A DNA stretch of 14,694 bases from Candidatus Stahliibacteriota bacterium (GTDB lineage: Bacteria; Hydrothermota; Tepidihabitantia; B3-TA06), in assembly GCA_030592225.1 (NCBI GenBank), contig JAUVJT010000032.1, forward strand, positions 1 through 14,694. Reading direction: 5' to 3'. Both the position numbers and the translations under genes were made by a program. The notes under the pieces were generated by a model. That model worked only from the letters and a program-made list of their open reading frames with translations. It was not told the origin of the DNA and did no database searches. Of the stretch, positions 5,573-12,386 are shown piece by piece (positions within the stretch are counted from its first letter, which is position 1; every line of letters begins with the position of its first letter).

Positions 5573-6412
5573 TCAAATCAACCCGGCGGCGCGGAGTTCG
5601 GCTTCGATGTCGAGTATCTTTTCCTCTACCGATTGGTTAAATATGATTTGTGAAATACCCTTCAAGTCAGAGTGAATTTCGGTTTTTTCTTTCGATAGAA
5701 TACACACCCTATCACGTCCTAATTTTCCATAGAACCAACCTAGTTCAAAAATGACGTTTGGGCGAGCTTGGAAATATTGGTGTGTGTTACCTTTAACTGG
5801 CAGCCCTAAATTACCAATACCAACCACTATGCCTTCGGAAGGAGCGATTTGGTCATCCGGTGTCATCAGAATAAATGCAAAGCCCGCATCCTGCGCTTCC
5901 TGCTCAAACTTTTCGATAAGCGTGCGGCCTTGGCCAGCTTTCCACTTCATAACGATGCAATCAAGCTTGTAACGGTCCTTAAGTAAATCTCTTAATTTGT
6001 AAAGATTAGCTTCATCGTGGCCGTGAACGATAAAGACTTTGTTCGTCTCGACAGACTTAACCACCCCCACGATTTTGCCTTTTTGTGAAGGCAGCGTCCG
6101 ATAGAAACCGATTTCCATTTTGTAAACGATGGATTTCAGGTATGTGTAATAAATATCTATCTTTTTAGCTAGTTCATTGATCCACTTTGACTTCGGCGGA
6201 GGCTTTTGAGAAAGTTCGTGGGCTTCTTCGAATAAACCACTGTCCTCTAAGAAACCCTCGACTTTCTCTTTCCATGATAACATTTTTTCATAAATTGAAA
6301 CCTCAAGTCCAATGATGCTACACTTTTCGCTTAACTCAAATCTGACTTTGCTTAGCTCATCCAAGTATCCTTTTAACTGTTCTATTATCTTATTATCTCG
6401 ATTCAGTGTCAT
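5573..6412 (-). CDS. TIR-like (CAP12/Pycsar-type, PF10137-like) nucleotide-binding protein, candidate NAD-consuming defence effector
   Basis: This is a 279-residue protein. Residues 1 to about 115 are mainly helical with charged, coil-like segments and match no family I recognise. Residues about 125-260 are a TIR-like domain: VFIVHGHDEANLYKLRDLL (126-144), KAGQGRTLIEKFE (158-170) with Glu167 as the likely catalytic glutamate, AFILMTPDDQ (179-188) and ARPNVIFELGWFYGKLGR (216-233). This is the pattern of proteins annotated as predicted nucleotide-binding, containing TIR-like domain, the family that includes Pycsar TIR effectors. Related domains cleave NAD+. No nucleotide cyclase or Thoeris gene is visible beside it. 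Its ATG overlaps the ammA stop as ATGA, implying translational coupling. It is strikingly AT-rich: sample 60-base lines at 5641 and 6121 are about 32% and 28% GC, against about 75% for a line in ammA at 6841. That suggests acquisition. Substrate and trigger are unknown. Confidence 0.82.
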   Translation of the reverse strand: MTLNRDNKIIEQLKGYLDELSKVRFELSEKCSIIGLEVSIYEKMLSWKEKVEGFLEDSGLFEEAHELSQKPPPKSKWINELAKKIDIYYTYLKSIVYKMEIGFYRTLPSQKGKIVGVVKSVETNKVFIVHGHDEANLYKLRDLLKDRYKLDCIVMKWKAGQGRTLIEKFEQEAQDAGFAFILMTPDDQIAPSEGIVVGIGNLGLPVKGNTHQYFQARPNVIFELGWFYGKLGRDRVCILSKEKTEIHSDLKGISQIIFNQSVEEKILDIEAELRAAGLI

Positions 6413-6987
6413 GTGTATTCTCTTCTGTCCTTCTCCCCAAACACCTCGCCGGTGAAAACGAGCAGTTCGGTGCCTTCGTCTTTCCAGCAGTTGGCGTGCA
6501 GACCGGCTTTCATGCAGGTGTGTTCAAGAAAGGTTTGCCTGTCCCAGCCTTCTTCGACAGGAACCTGGGGCAGGAGCACGCCCTGATACGGACCTTGCCG
6601 CACCAGCAGACCGTGCTTACCCACCTGGACTTCCGAAGGGTCGTCTATCTTACGCAAGGGCGAGAGCACGGTTATCTCGATATCTATCTCGGTGAATTCC
6701 TCAGACCTTAATGACGGAAAACGGGGGTCGCCAAACGCGGCGGCGCGCGCCATCTCGGCTATCGTAAGGTAGAGGGGCTTTATTCCCTGGATGTAACCTA
6801 TGCACCCGCGCAGATGGCCTCGTTCATGCAGGGTCACGAACGCGCCCTGCACCTGGGCCAGCCGCTCGGTCAGCGGCTCGGCGGAATCCCAGGTTCTGCC
6901 TTCCAGTTTCTCTTTGATGGCTTTTCTGGCAATCTTTATGAGTTCGGCGCGTTCTTCTGCGGTAAGCCGTTTCTCAGACGTATTCAC
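6409..6987 (-). CDS. amrA: AMMECR1-family protein (AmmeMemoRadiSam system protein A)
   Basis: This 192-residue AMMECR1-domain protein has the invariant LRGCIG motif (residues 59-64), then AAAFGDPRFPSL (82-93), IDIEITVLSP (101-110), VGKHGLLVRQG (122-132), LLPQVPVEEGWD (138-149) and a C-terminal EVFGE. Length and order are those of the standalone bacterial/archaeal form. The family commonly pairs with a MEMO-like protein and a radical SAM enzyme; its chemistry is not settled. Here the MEMO-like gene is directly upstream and overlaps it by 4 nt (6984-6987), while the radical SAM gene is not in the window. The downstream TIR-like gene overlaps its stop. It is cytoplasmic by the absence of any signal. 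Confidence 0.92.
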   Translation of the reverse strand: MNTSEKRLTAEERAELIKIARKAIKEKLEGRTWDSAEPLTERLAQVQGAFVTLHERGHLRGCIGYIQGIKPLYLTIAEMARAAAFGDPRFPSLRSEEFTEIDIEITVLSPLRKIDDPSEVQVGKHGLLVRQGPYQGVLLPQVPVEEGWDRQTFLEHTCMKAGLHANCWKDEGTELLVFTGEVFGEKDRREYT

Positions 6988-7829
6988 CTCAATCGTCCAG
7001 TGAACGCAAACGCTGAGTAGCCGACAACGTAGCCGCCGCGCGTGCCGGTCGCATCGTTGGAGTTATACCCTGCCAGCCGGTGGGCTTTGGTGATGCCCAT
7101 ACGCTGAGCCGCATAGAGCAATGCCAGCACCCCGTCCCCGCCGCAGGCCGCGGCTGAACCATCGGCTAGACTTCTCTCCAGCCCCTGAGCGTCCAGTTGT
7201 TGCACGAGCTTCATGGTTTTTTCATCCGATGCCTTGCAAGCGTCGTAAGATTCCCCGTGGTACAGGTCGGTGGAGATGAGCGCCAGGATATCGGGGTTGG
7301 CGCCCACAATCTCAGCCAGCGCGTCAGCCAGTATCCGGGGATGCTCGCGCTGGAATGCGGCCGTCAGTATGGGAACTATCTTCACCTGGGGCAGCGCCAT
7401 GGCCAGCGGCGGAATTTGAACCTCAAGCGAGTGCTCGGCCTGGTGAGACTCGATGTCGGGCGCAAACGCCTCGTTAAAGGCAATAAACCGGGAGGCGAGT
7501 TCGGCATCCACCTCAAGATCACCGAGGGGCGAGCGCCATACCCCATGGGGAAAAACCTGCATGTGCTTTGCGGGAATGCGATGCTGGGGACCGATCATCA
7601 CCGCCGTTTTGATGCCTCTCCCCTCCAATTGCTTATAGGCCTCTGCAGCCGCCTGACCGGAGTATACCCAGCCCGCGTGCGGCACCTGGATGGCGCGGAT
7701 GGGCTCATCTATGCGGGGGGACTTGCAGCGGGAAAAGAACTCCTCCCACATCGTTTTTGCTTCTGCGGAATCAGCCGGGTAGAACTGATTGTCCCATGAC
7801 GGTTTACGTATCGTCACCACCACGTCCAA
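6984..7829 (-). CDS. amrB: MEMO-family protein (AmmeMemoRadiSam system protein B)
   Basis: This protein of about 281 residues has the MEMO/LigB-like fold signatures: NQFYPAD near the N-terminus, VPHAGWVYSG (His51), MIGPQHR (His83), EHSLEVQIP (132-140), STDLYHGE (His191) and ACGGDGV (Cys229). The three histidines and the cysteine correspond to the metal-binding set of human MEMO1 (His49, His81, His192, Cys244), so a metal site is likely retained. The start is uncertain. A TGA at 7833-7835 closes the frame upstream, leaving TTG at 7829 or the GTG codons at 7823, 7820 and 7817, and none has a strong ribosome site. The gene overlaps amrA by 4 nt. Confidence 0.92.
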   Translation of the reverse strand: MDVVVTIRKPSWDNQFYPADSAEAKTMWEEFFSRCKSPRIDEPIRAIQVPHAGWVYSGQAAAEAYKQLEGRGIKTAVMIGPQHRIPAKHMQVFPHGVWRSPLGDLEVDAELASRFIAFNEAFAPDIESHQAEHSLEVQIPPLAMALPQVKIVPILTAAFQREHPRILADALAEIVGANPDILALISTDLYHGESYDACKASDEKTMKLVQQLDAQGLERSLADGSAAACGGDGVLALLYAAQRMGITKAHRLAGYNSNDATGTRGGYVVGYSAFAFTGRLR

Positions 7830-7918
7830 TCTTCAACCAAGCAGCCTCTGGTGTTGAGTTTTTTTGAATCTGAGCGCCATACGTTTCCTTTTCCCAGTCA
7901 ACCACCGCTCGTTATCTG

Positions 7919-8200
7919 CTAACCTATCAAACGATCGAGGTGCTCGCGAGCCTCGGCATGATCAGGATCAAGCTCCAGAACCTTGCGGAAGTGTTTTTTT
8001 GCCTCCTCCTGTTGATTCGAACCCTCAAGGGCCAGACCGTAGATGTAATGTGCGTGTGGGGTTGCATCTTTAGCGGCCATTACGGCCTTGAGTGTTTTTA
8101 TCGCCTCGGAGAAGCGCTGGTTCAGGATGTAGAACTCGGCCTTTTCCAGCCGTTCCTGGTTGTGGTTAATTGTCTCCGGCTCCTTATTCTTCTTGCTCAT
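7919..8200 (-). CDS. Small TPR-repeat protein
   Basis: This 93-residue protein starts with a polar, charged stretch (MSKKNKEPETINHNQ). It continues with about two tetratricopeptide repeats: residues about 17-47 (AEFYILNQRFSEAIKTLKAVMAAK) and about 50-83 (AHYIYGLALEGSNQQEEAKKHFRKVLELDPDHAEA). The second repeat shows the typical Y-x-x-G-x-A and F-x-K-x-L-x-L-D-P consensus. No signal peptide is present. It is probably a protein-interaction adaptor in the cytoplasm. It begins 4 nt after the trkA stop, with AGGG just before ATG, so it is the last gene of the potassium-uptake operon. Whether it acts on the transporter is unknown. Confidence 0.8.
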   Translation of the reverse strand: MSKKNKEPETINHNQERLEKAEFYILNQRFSEAIKTLKAVMAAKDATPHAHYIYGLALEGSNQQEEAKKHFRKVLELDPDHAEAREHLDRLIG

Positions 8201-8204
8201 TACC

Positions 8205-8894
8205 CTACATCTTTTTCAGTTTTGTGATGTCTTTTTCCTTGCCCAGGATGATGAGGTTATCACCCTCGCGGATTTCGTCTTCGGCTCCCGGAGCAATATT
8301 TATTTTCTCTTCGATATCGGGGACGCCTTTTTTATTGACCACGGGAATCTTGCTCTTGATGGCGATTACGTTCACGTCAAAGCGTTTGCGCAGGTTCAGG
8401 CCGGCCAATTTCTTGCCTATCATCTTCTTGGGAGCGGCGATTTCAACCAGATTGTACTCGTCTGACAGCTCGATGAACTCAAAGATACGCGGGGAGAGAA
8501 GGTTCTCGACCAGGCGTACCGCCATATCACGTTCAGGGTATATAACCCGGTCCGCGCCTATGCGCTTCACCAGTCTTGCGTGGCGTTCATCGGAAACCTT
8601 AACCACCACCTCCCTGACACCAATCTCCTTCAGGAGCATGGTTACCAGAAGGCTGTCCGCAATGGAGTCGCCAAAGCTTACCAGTGCAGTATCCACCTCG
8701 TCGAGTCCGGCATCACGAAGAGATTTTTCATCCGTGGCGTCAAGTTCCACCGCGTTAGCCAGTTCTGAACCCAGCTCTTCAATTTTGTCTGAGTCGCGAT
8801 CGCAGGCAAAAACCTCGTAGCCGCGTTTAGCAAGCTCGAGGGCTACCGCCGACCCGAACGTGCCCAGACCTACGACAGCAAATATCTTAGGCAT
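8205..8894 (-). CDS. trkA: TrkA/KtrA-family potassium-channel regulatory subunit
   Basis: This is a 229-residue RCK protein. The N-terminal RCK_N Rossmann domain (residues about 3-120) has the dinucleotide motif GLGTFG (9-14), an acidic residue after strand two (CDRD, Asp32) and LDATDE (51-56). The RCK_C domain (about 137-222) includes ELSDEYNLVEI, GKKLAGLNLRKRFDVNVIAI and REGDNLIILG. With one RCK_N/RCK_C pair it resembles KtrA or the single-module TrkA. Such proteins form a ring on the cytoplasmic face of the membrane subunit and gate it in response to NAD(H) or ATP/ADP. Its ATG directly follows the TAA stop of the channel gene with no gap. Confidence 0.94.
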   Translation of the reverse strand: MPKIFAVVGLGTFGSAVALELAKRGYEVFACDRDSDKIEELGSELANAVELDATDEKSLRDAGLDEVDTALVSFGDSIADSLLVTMLLKEIGVREVVVKVSDERHARLVKRIGADRVIYPERDMAVRLVENLLSPRIFEFIELSDEYNLVEIAAPKKMIGKKLAGLNLRKRFDVNVIAIKSKIPVVNKKGVPDIEEKINIAPGAEDEIREGDNLIILGKEKDITKLKKM

Positions 8895-10286
8895 TTAACC
8901 CACCACTATGTTGGTTTTGGCAGGGTGTATGCGTGATGATCGGGTGTTTTTCACTAAAGCGGAACCCAAGGTAAGGGTTCCCACCCTGCCGAAGAACATC
9001 GTAAGAATAATTATCAGCTTGCCCCACGTGCTGAGATCGGCTGCAAAGGAAAGATAGGGCGACGTTGCCGACCCGGTTGAGAGTCCAACCGTACCGAACG
9101 CCGAGAAGGCTTCGAACGCACAATTCATTACATTTTCTCCACGATTGAATATTACGAGTAGCAGGAAGGAAGTCAAGACCACAAATCCTCCCAAAATGAC
9201 CAGGGTGGTAGCGCGATGAATCTGTTCCGGCTTGATGGTTCTGCGCATCATCACGACATCCCCGCGGCGACGCAGCACCCTGCCTATCTCCGCGAACGCC
9301 AAGGCAACCGAGGTTGTCTTGATTCCCCCGCCCGTTCCTCCAGGGGATGCCCCGATGAACATGAGCAGCATAAGGATGAGCAGGGTATAGACCCGCATCC
9401 CTCCGACTCCTGCCAGATTGAACCCGGCGGTCCTGGGGGTTGCAGCGGTAAAGAAGGCGTTGAGAATCTTTGCAGGCCAGGAAAGATCGCCCAGCACGCC
9501 GGTGAACTCGGTTATCAGGATGAGAAGTGTTCCTCCAATAATCAAGACTGCAGTTGTCGTAAGAACCAGCCTGGTATGCGTCGCAATCCTTAAGGTTTCC
9601 CGCCGCATATGCTTCCACTCATCACTGATTACTATAAACCCCAGGCCCCCGATTATGAAGAGTGCGGGTATCAGGAGACCAACCAGTGGATCGGCTTTGA
9701 ATCTGGCCAGGTTGTCCGGAAACGTCGAAAAGCCCGCGTTGCAGAACGCGGAGACAGACTGGAAGATGCCGTGGTAGATTGCGCCGTCCCAGGCCATCCC
9801 GTGCCTGAAGCGAAACCAGAAAATAAGAATAACCGCGCCTGCCGCTTCAAACATCATGGTGACCTTGAATATCATGAACGCGAAGCGCCGCAGGTTGCCG
9901 TAGCTCAAAAAGTTTATGGATTCCTTCATGAGGATGCGCTGTCTTAAAGATATGCGGCGTCCCAGAAGAAAGAAAAGCGCCGATGACAGAGTCATGTAAC
10001 CCAGGCCGCCTATCTGAATCAATATAAGGATAACTATCTGGCCGAACAGGGTGAAATCATGTGGAGTGACCTTGACGATAAGGCCGGTCACGCAGGTGGC
10101 CGAGGTTGCCGTAAACAGGGCGTCAATCAACGAACATCCGTGCGATGCAAACGGCAGGGAAAGCAGCCCGGTGCCCACGGCTATCACAATGACGTAACCC
10201 AGAGCCAGCAGTTTTCCCGGATTAACTGCCGAGCGCTGGCTGACAGTAATCTTTGAAGGCAGGTTTGAACCTGATGAGTCGTTCAC
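8895..10286 (-). CDS. trkH: TrkH/KtrB-family potassium uptake channel subunit
   Basis: This 463-residue polytopic membrane protein has the four pseudo-repeated selectivity-filter loops of the family: TSATCVTGL (61-69), SVSAFCNAGFS (177-187), AATPRTAGFN (281-290) and AFSAFGTVGLS (393-403). The glycine-rich intramembrane gate loop GASPGGTGGGIKTTS (312-326) is intact. Length of about 460 is closer to KtrB than to enterobacterial TrkH. It conducts K+ (KtrB types often depend on Na+) together with the RCK subunit encoded next. The start is GTG at 10286, with AAGGA 10 nt and TAGGA 3 nt upstream. It leads a three-gene operon. Confidence 0.94.
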   Translation of the reverse strand: MNDSSGSNLPSKITVSQRSAVNPGKLLALGYVIVIAVGTGLLSLPFASHGCSLIDALFTATSATCVTGLIVKVTPHDFTLFGQIVILILIQIGGLGYMTLSSALFFLLGRRISLRQRILMKESINFLSYGNLRRFAFMIFKVTMMFEAAGAVILIFWFRFRHGMAWDGAIYHGIFQSVSAFCNAGFSTFPDNLARFKADPLVGLLIPALFIIGGLGFIVISDEWKHMRRETLRIATHTRLVLTTTAVLIIGGTLLILITEFTGVLGDLSWPAKILNAFFTAATPRTAGFNLAGVGGMRVYTLLILMLLMFIGASPGGTGGGIKTTSVALAFAEIGRVLRRRGDVVMMRRTIKPEQIHRATTLVILGGFVVLTSFLLLVIFNRGENVMNCAFEAFSAFGTVGLSTGSATSPYLSFAADLSTWGKLIIILTMFFGRVGTLTLGSALVKNTRSSRIHPAKTNIVVG

Positions 10287-10292
10287 AATCCT

Positions 10293-10320
10293 ATTGTCCT
10301 TTTGCAGACGCTTTTGTCAA
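10293..10320 (-). promoter_or_regulatory. Possible sigma-70-like promoter of the trk operon
   Basis: On the - strand TTGACA (10320-10315) is followed after 16 nt by GACAAT (10298-10293), a 4/6 match to TATAAT. The predicted transcription start would fall at about the GTG start codon of trkH, giving a leaderless message. The same TTGACA-16-weak box arrangement precedes the DUF3108 gene. The evidence is pattern only. Confidence 0.25.
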
Positions 10321-10331
10321 CCCGCCCGCCC

Positions 10332-10378
10332 GTAACACCCGTAACACAACCCGCAACCCGTAACACATCCCGCAACAC
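10332..10378. repeat. Short irregular repeats of CCGTAACAC (intergenic cluster)
   Basis: GTAACAC occurs at 10332, 10341 and 10360, with variants GCAACCC at 10353 and GCAACAC at 10372; spacing is 7 to 12 nt. The cluster lies in the gap of 175 bases between the ThiI-like gene and trkH. Related units occur inside the ThiI-like gene at 10608-10632. The rest of this gap is AT-rich (10400-10435) with no gene seen. Confidence 0.65.
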
Positions 10379-10461
10379 ACCTTTCAATCTTTATCTTCCA
10401 CAAGAGAATAATCCTCATAATATATTTCTATAGAAGCCTGCGCGTCGTCGGGGGTGTCTAG

Positions 10462-11505
10462 TCACAATCGCCATGCCTCCAATTCCTCATCGGTCGCCGG
10501 CTTGACTGTCACCACCTGTTCGGTTCCTTCCTCACCCCACCAGGTCACCTCAACCTGCTGCTCGGCTCTGGCATCCGAATACCTTGCCACGATTCCTGCA
10601 GCCCACCGTAACACACGCAACACCCGTAACACACTTCTTTCATCTTCATGGTCAGAAGTACCAGCAAATACAAGCCCGATAGGGCTGCCCGGGCCTCTTA
10701 CCTCCACCCGTAACATATTCCATAACACATCCCCTATATCCTCGGCAAATGCCAATAATCTCTCGTTCTCTTCCTGGTTGCGTCCCACTATGAGCTTCGG
10801 CCCACCAGGATACCGGAAGTGCCTCCCTGTTTTCAATAATCCAACCGTTTCGTCGGTCGCCTCTCCTGGACGATCAAGCAGGTCTCCCAGCTTGTTGGAA
10901 TACTGGGGTTCGGTCAACAGGCATCCACCCGCTGGCGTGGCAAAGTCGGTTATCCCCCAGCGTTCGGCCAGTGCAAGCTGCGGCTTGCGCCCCCTGCCCT
11001 CAATCGCCATCAGTTTGCTGCGATCCACGAGTTCCTTCTTTTCGACCTCGGTTTCAGGAAGCAACTGGGCAGATAACGGCCTCAGGAGCAATCCCTGTAA
11101 TCCGGCTTCACGCTCGATGATATCCAGCGACTGCCGGTTCTGGCTCATGGGTCGCTCCCCCAGCACCTCGCCGGAGGCTATGGCATCGAATCCTTCCGCC
11201 AGAAGTATCTGCTTCGCCTTGCACATGAACAGGATTTTGCAGTCAATGCAGGCGTTGAGCGCACGACCAAAGCCGTGAGGGGGAGTTTCGAGCAAGGGAC
11301 GAAATTCGGCAAAGCTCACTTTTACCCGTCGGACAGGAATGCCCCATTCGCCAAGATAGCCCTCGCCTTCTAGCTTATCCATACTTCCCGTAAACGGGGT
11401 GATGAAGTGGATAGCTTCAACCTCAGACCCCGTCTCTTTAAGAAGTCGGGCGGCCAGCAGGCTGTCCAGGCCGCCGGAGAAGAGTAATAGTACACGAGCG
11501 TTCAT
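10462..11505 (-). CDS. ThiI-like PP-loop tRNA sulfurtransferase without THUMP or rhodanese domain
   Basis: This 347-residue protein opens with a PP-loop ATP-pyrophosphatase domain: LLFSGGLDSLLAARLL (7-22), CIDCK (Cys86, Cys89), GEVLGERPMSQN (112-123) and TPAGGCLLTEP (190-200, Cys195). These are the motifs of ThiI/MnmA-type thiolases that activate a tRNA uridine by adenylation. The remainder (about 205-347), with TGRHFRYPGGPKLIVGRNQEENERL, resembles an NFACT-R-like RNA-binding domain associated with this subgroup. It lacks the N-terminal THUMP and C-terminal rhodanese domains of E. coli ThiI. Cys86, Cys89 and Cys195 could together hold an iron-sulfur cluster as in methanogen ThiI-type enzymes (inference). 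Residues 292-300 are a VLR triplet repeated three times, encoded by a 9-nt repeat. The start is ATG 11505 with AGGA just upstream. The exact tRNA position modified is not determinable. Confidence 0.82.
   Translation of the reverse strand: MNARVLLLFSGGLDSLLAARLLKETGSEVEAIHFITPFTGSMDKLEGEGYLGEWGIPVRRVKVSFAEFRPLLETPPHGFGRALNACIDCKILFMCKAKQILLAEGFDAIASGEVLGERPMSQNRQSLDIIEREAGLQGLLLRPLSAQLLPETEVEKKELVDRSKLMAIEGRGRKPQLALAERWGITDFATPAGGCLLTEPQYSNKLGDLLDRPGEATDETVGLLKTGRHFRYPGGPKLIVGRNQEENERLLAFAEDIGDVLWNMLRVEVRGPGSPIGLVFAGTSDHEDERSVLRVLRVLRWAAGIVARYSDARAEQQVEVTWWGEEGTEQVVTVKPATDEELEAWRL
10608..10632 (-). repeat. In-frame 9-nt tandem repeat (Val-Leu-Arg x3) inside the ThiI-like gene
   Basis: GTAACAC, GCAACAC and GTAACAC units start at 10608, 10617 and 10626 on the + strand, exactly 9 nt apart. 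Read on the - strand they encode VLRVLRVLR (residues 292-300). Weaker relatives occur at 10710 and 10722. They match the intergenic cluster at 10332-10378. Confidence 0.7.
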
Positions 11506-11527
11506 TGAAATCCTAGAGAACCACAGA

Positions 11528-11617
11528 GTAGGGGCAAGGCATGCCTTGCCCGCATTTTGCTACAGAAAGGACGATGCATACCCTATGAGCGCCTGAACCA
11601 CTCAAGGGACACGCTGT
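11528..11617. repeat. Dispersed palindromic element, copy B
   Basis: It starts with the same GTAGGGGC as copy A. Next is a perfect 20-bp palindrome at 11532-11551 (half-site GGGCAAGGCA). After an unrelated spacer come 46 bases (11572-11617) matching 5508-5553 at 41 positions. It lies in the gap between the membrane cluster and the ThiI-like gene, and it may contribute RNA structure to either transcript. Confidence 0.65.
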
Positions 11618-11643
11618 CATCTGTACCCTGTAAACGCAATGTG

Positions 11644-11705
11644 TGTTCAAAGGGCAGACCCTGGTTTATTTGTCATTTTCAGACAAGGTCTGATGTTCAA
11701 AGGGC
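11644..11705. repeat. 12-bp direct repeats flanking a short inverted-repeat segment
   Basis: TGTTCAAAGGGC occurs at 11644-11655 and again at 11694-11705, where it covers the stop codon of the last membrane-cluster gene. Between them CAGACC (11655-11660) and GGTCTG (11687-11692) are inverted. This could be a small duplication of the gene end or the scar of a tiny mobile unit. No T-run marks it as a terminator. Confidence 0.5.
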
Positions 11706-12386
11706 TTTAATGAATTCTATTGTTCCGCCAATCCATTCGTAGACCAGGAAGTAGAGCCTTCCAATCAACAGCGAGACACGAGACATCACGGTGTAGCCGA
11801 ACGCAGCGCCGAACGAGACCATGATAAATATGATACCCACGCGCGACACCCCGCCCAGAAATCCTTTATGCGGCTTGGAGAAGTAGAAGTAGATGATGGA
11901 GGAGATAACACCGGTGAACAACAGGATGTTGCCTACCACCACCCACAAGTCAGGTCCCCAGAAGGGAACGAAGGTGGCCTGAACCTGGGGCAGCTGTACG
12001 CCCTGGATGCTTCCCGTGATGGCAAGTCCGGTTCCCAAACCGATGGTGAACGCAATGGGCCAGCGGGATATCCACCCCACCTTGGGACCGAACCAGCGGG
12101 TAAGCATCATGAACCCGAGAATGGTGGGAATCACCAGAATCCAGGCTTCCCAGAAGGCGGCGCGTGAACCCGTATCGAGATAGAGGTGCCAGTTGGCTGA
12201 AAACTCGTTAATCAGCTGCTGTTCCATGGTGAACTTGGCGGCAAATATCACCCAGTACGCGGCGGATACCCCCACGTACAGATGCTCGGCGAATTTGTAC
12301 AGGGGGTTGTCCTTGTAGAGGAAAGAAAAGATGGCAATGGTCAAGGTGGCCGCAATCCACAGTCCAAGAATGGTAGGGAAGTTCAT
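11697..12386 (-). CDS. Polytopic membrane protein of a conserved-looking four-gene cluster, function unknown
   Basis: This 229-residue protein has about six hydrophobic segments (about 5-23, 34-51, 81-97, 107-128, 147-168 and 182-215). A short extramembrane stretch at 54-80 contains WHLYLDTG. The last block, IMVSFGAAFGYTVMSRVSLLIGRLYFL (188-214), is compact with small residues and an arginine pair. No transporter or enzyme motif is recognised. The start ATG overlaps the stop of the upstream gene as ATGA (12383-12386), so translation is coupled. It is the last gene of the cluster, followed by a repeat-bearing gap. Confidence 0.82.
   Translation of the reverse strand: MNFPTILGLWIAATLTIAIFSFLYKDNPLYKFAEHLYVGVSAAYWVIFAAKFTMEQQLINEFSANWHLYLDTGSRAAFWEAWILVIPTILGFMMLTRWFGPKVGWISRWPIAFTIGLGTGLAITGSIQGVQLPQVQATFVPFWGPDLWVVVGNILLFTGVISSIIYFYFSKPHKGFLGGVSRVGIIFIMVSFGAAFGYTVMSRVSLLIGRLYFLVYEWIGGTIEFIKAL

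Noticed and set aside
5573..6412. A complete CBASS, Pycsar or Thoeris system
   Set aside because: Only the TIR-like gene is present. No cyclase, ThsA or second effector lies on either side within the window.
7859..7865. T-run as a terminator
   Set aside because: It lies on the + strand, where no gene ends. The flanking genes are on the - strand, and no stem precedes it.
8170..8820. Long + strand open frame opposite trkA
   Set aside because: It is Ser/Arg-rich, low-complexity antisense sequence of a clear RCK gene, with no family resemblance.
8887..9618. Second - strand frame overlapping trkH
   Set aside because: It is out of frame with the intact trkH, whose selectivity loops are all present. 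Its Arg/Cys-rich composition looks like a shadow.
10332..10378. CRISPR array from the GTAACAC repeats
   Set aside because: The units are only 7-9 nt with 0-5 nt between them. There are no spacer-length gaps and no cas genes.
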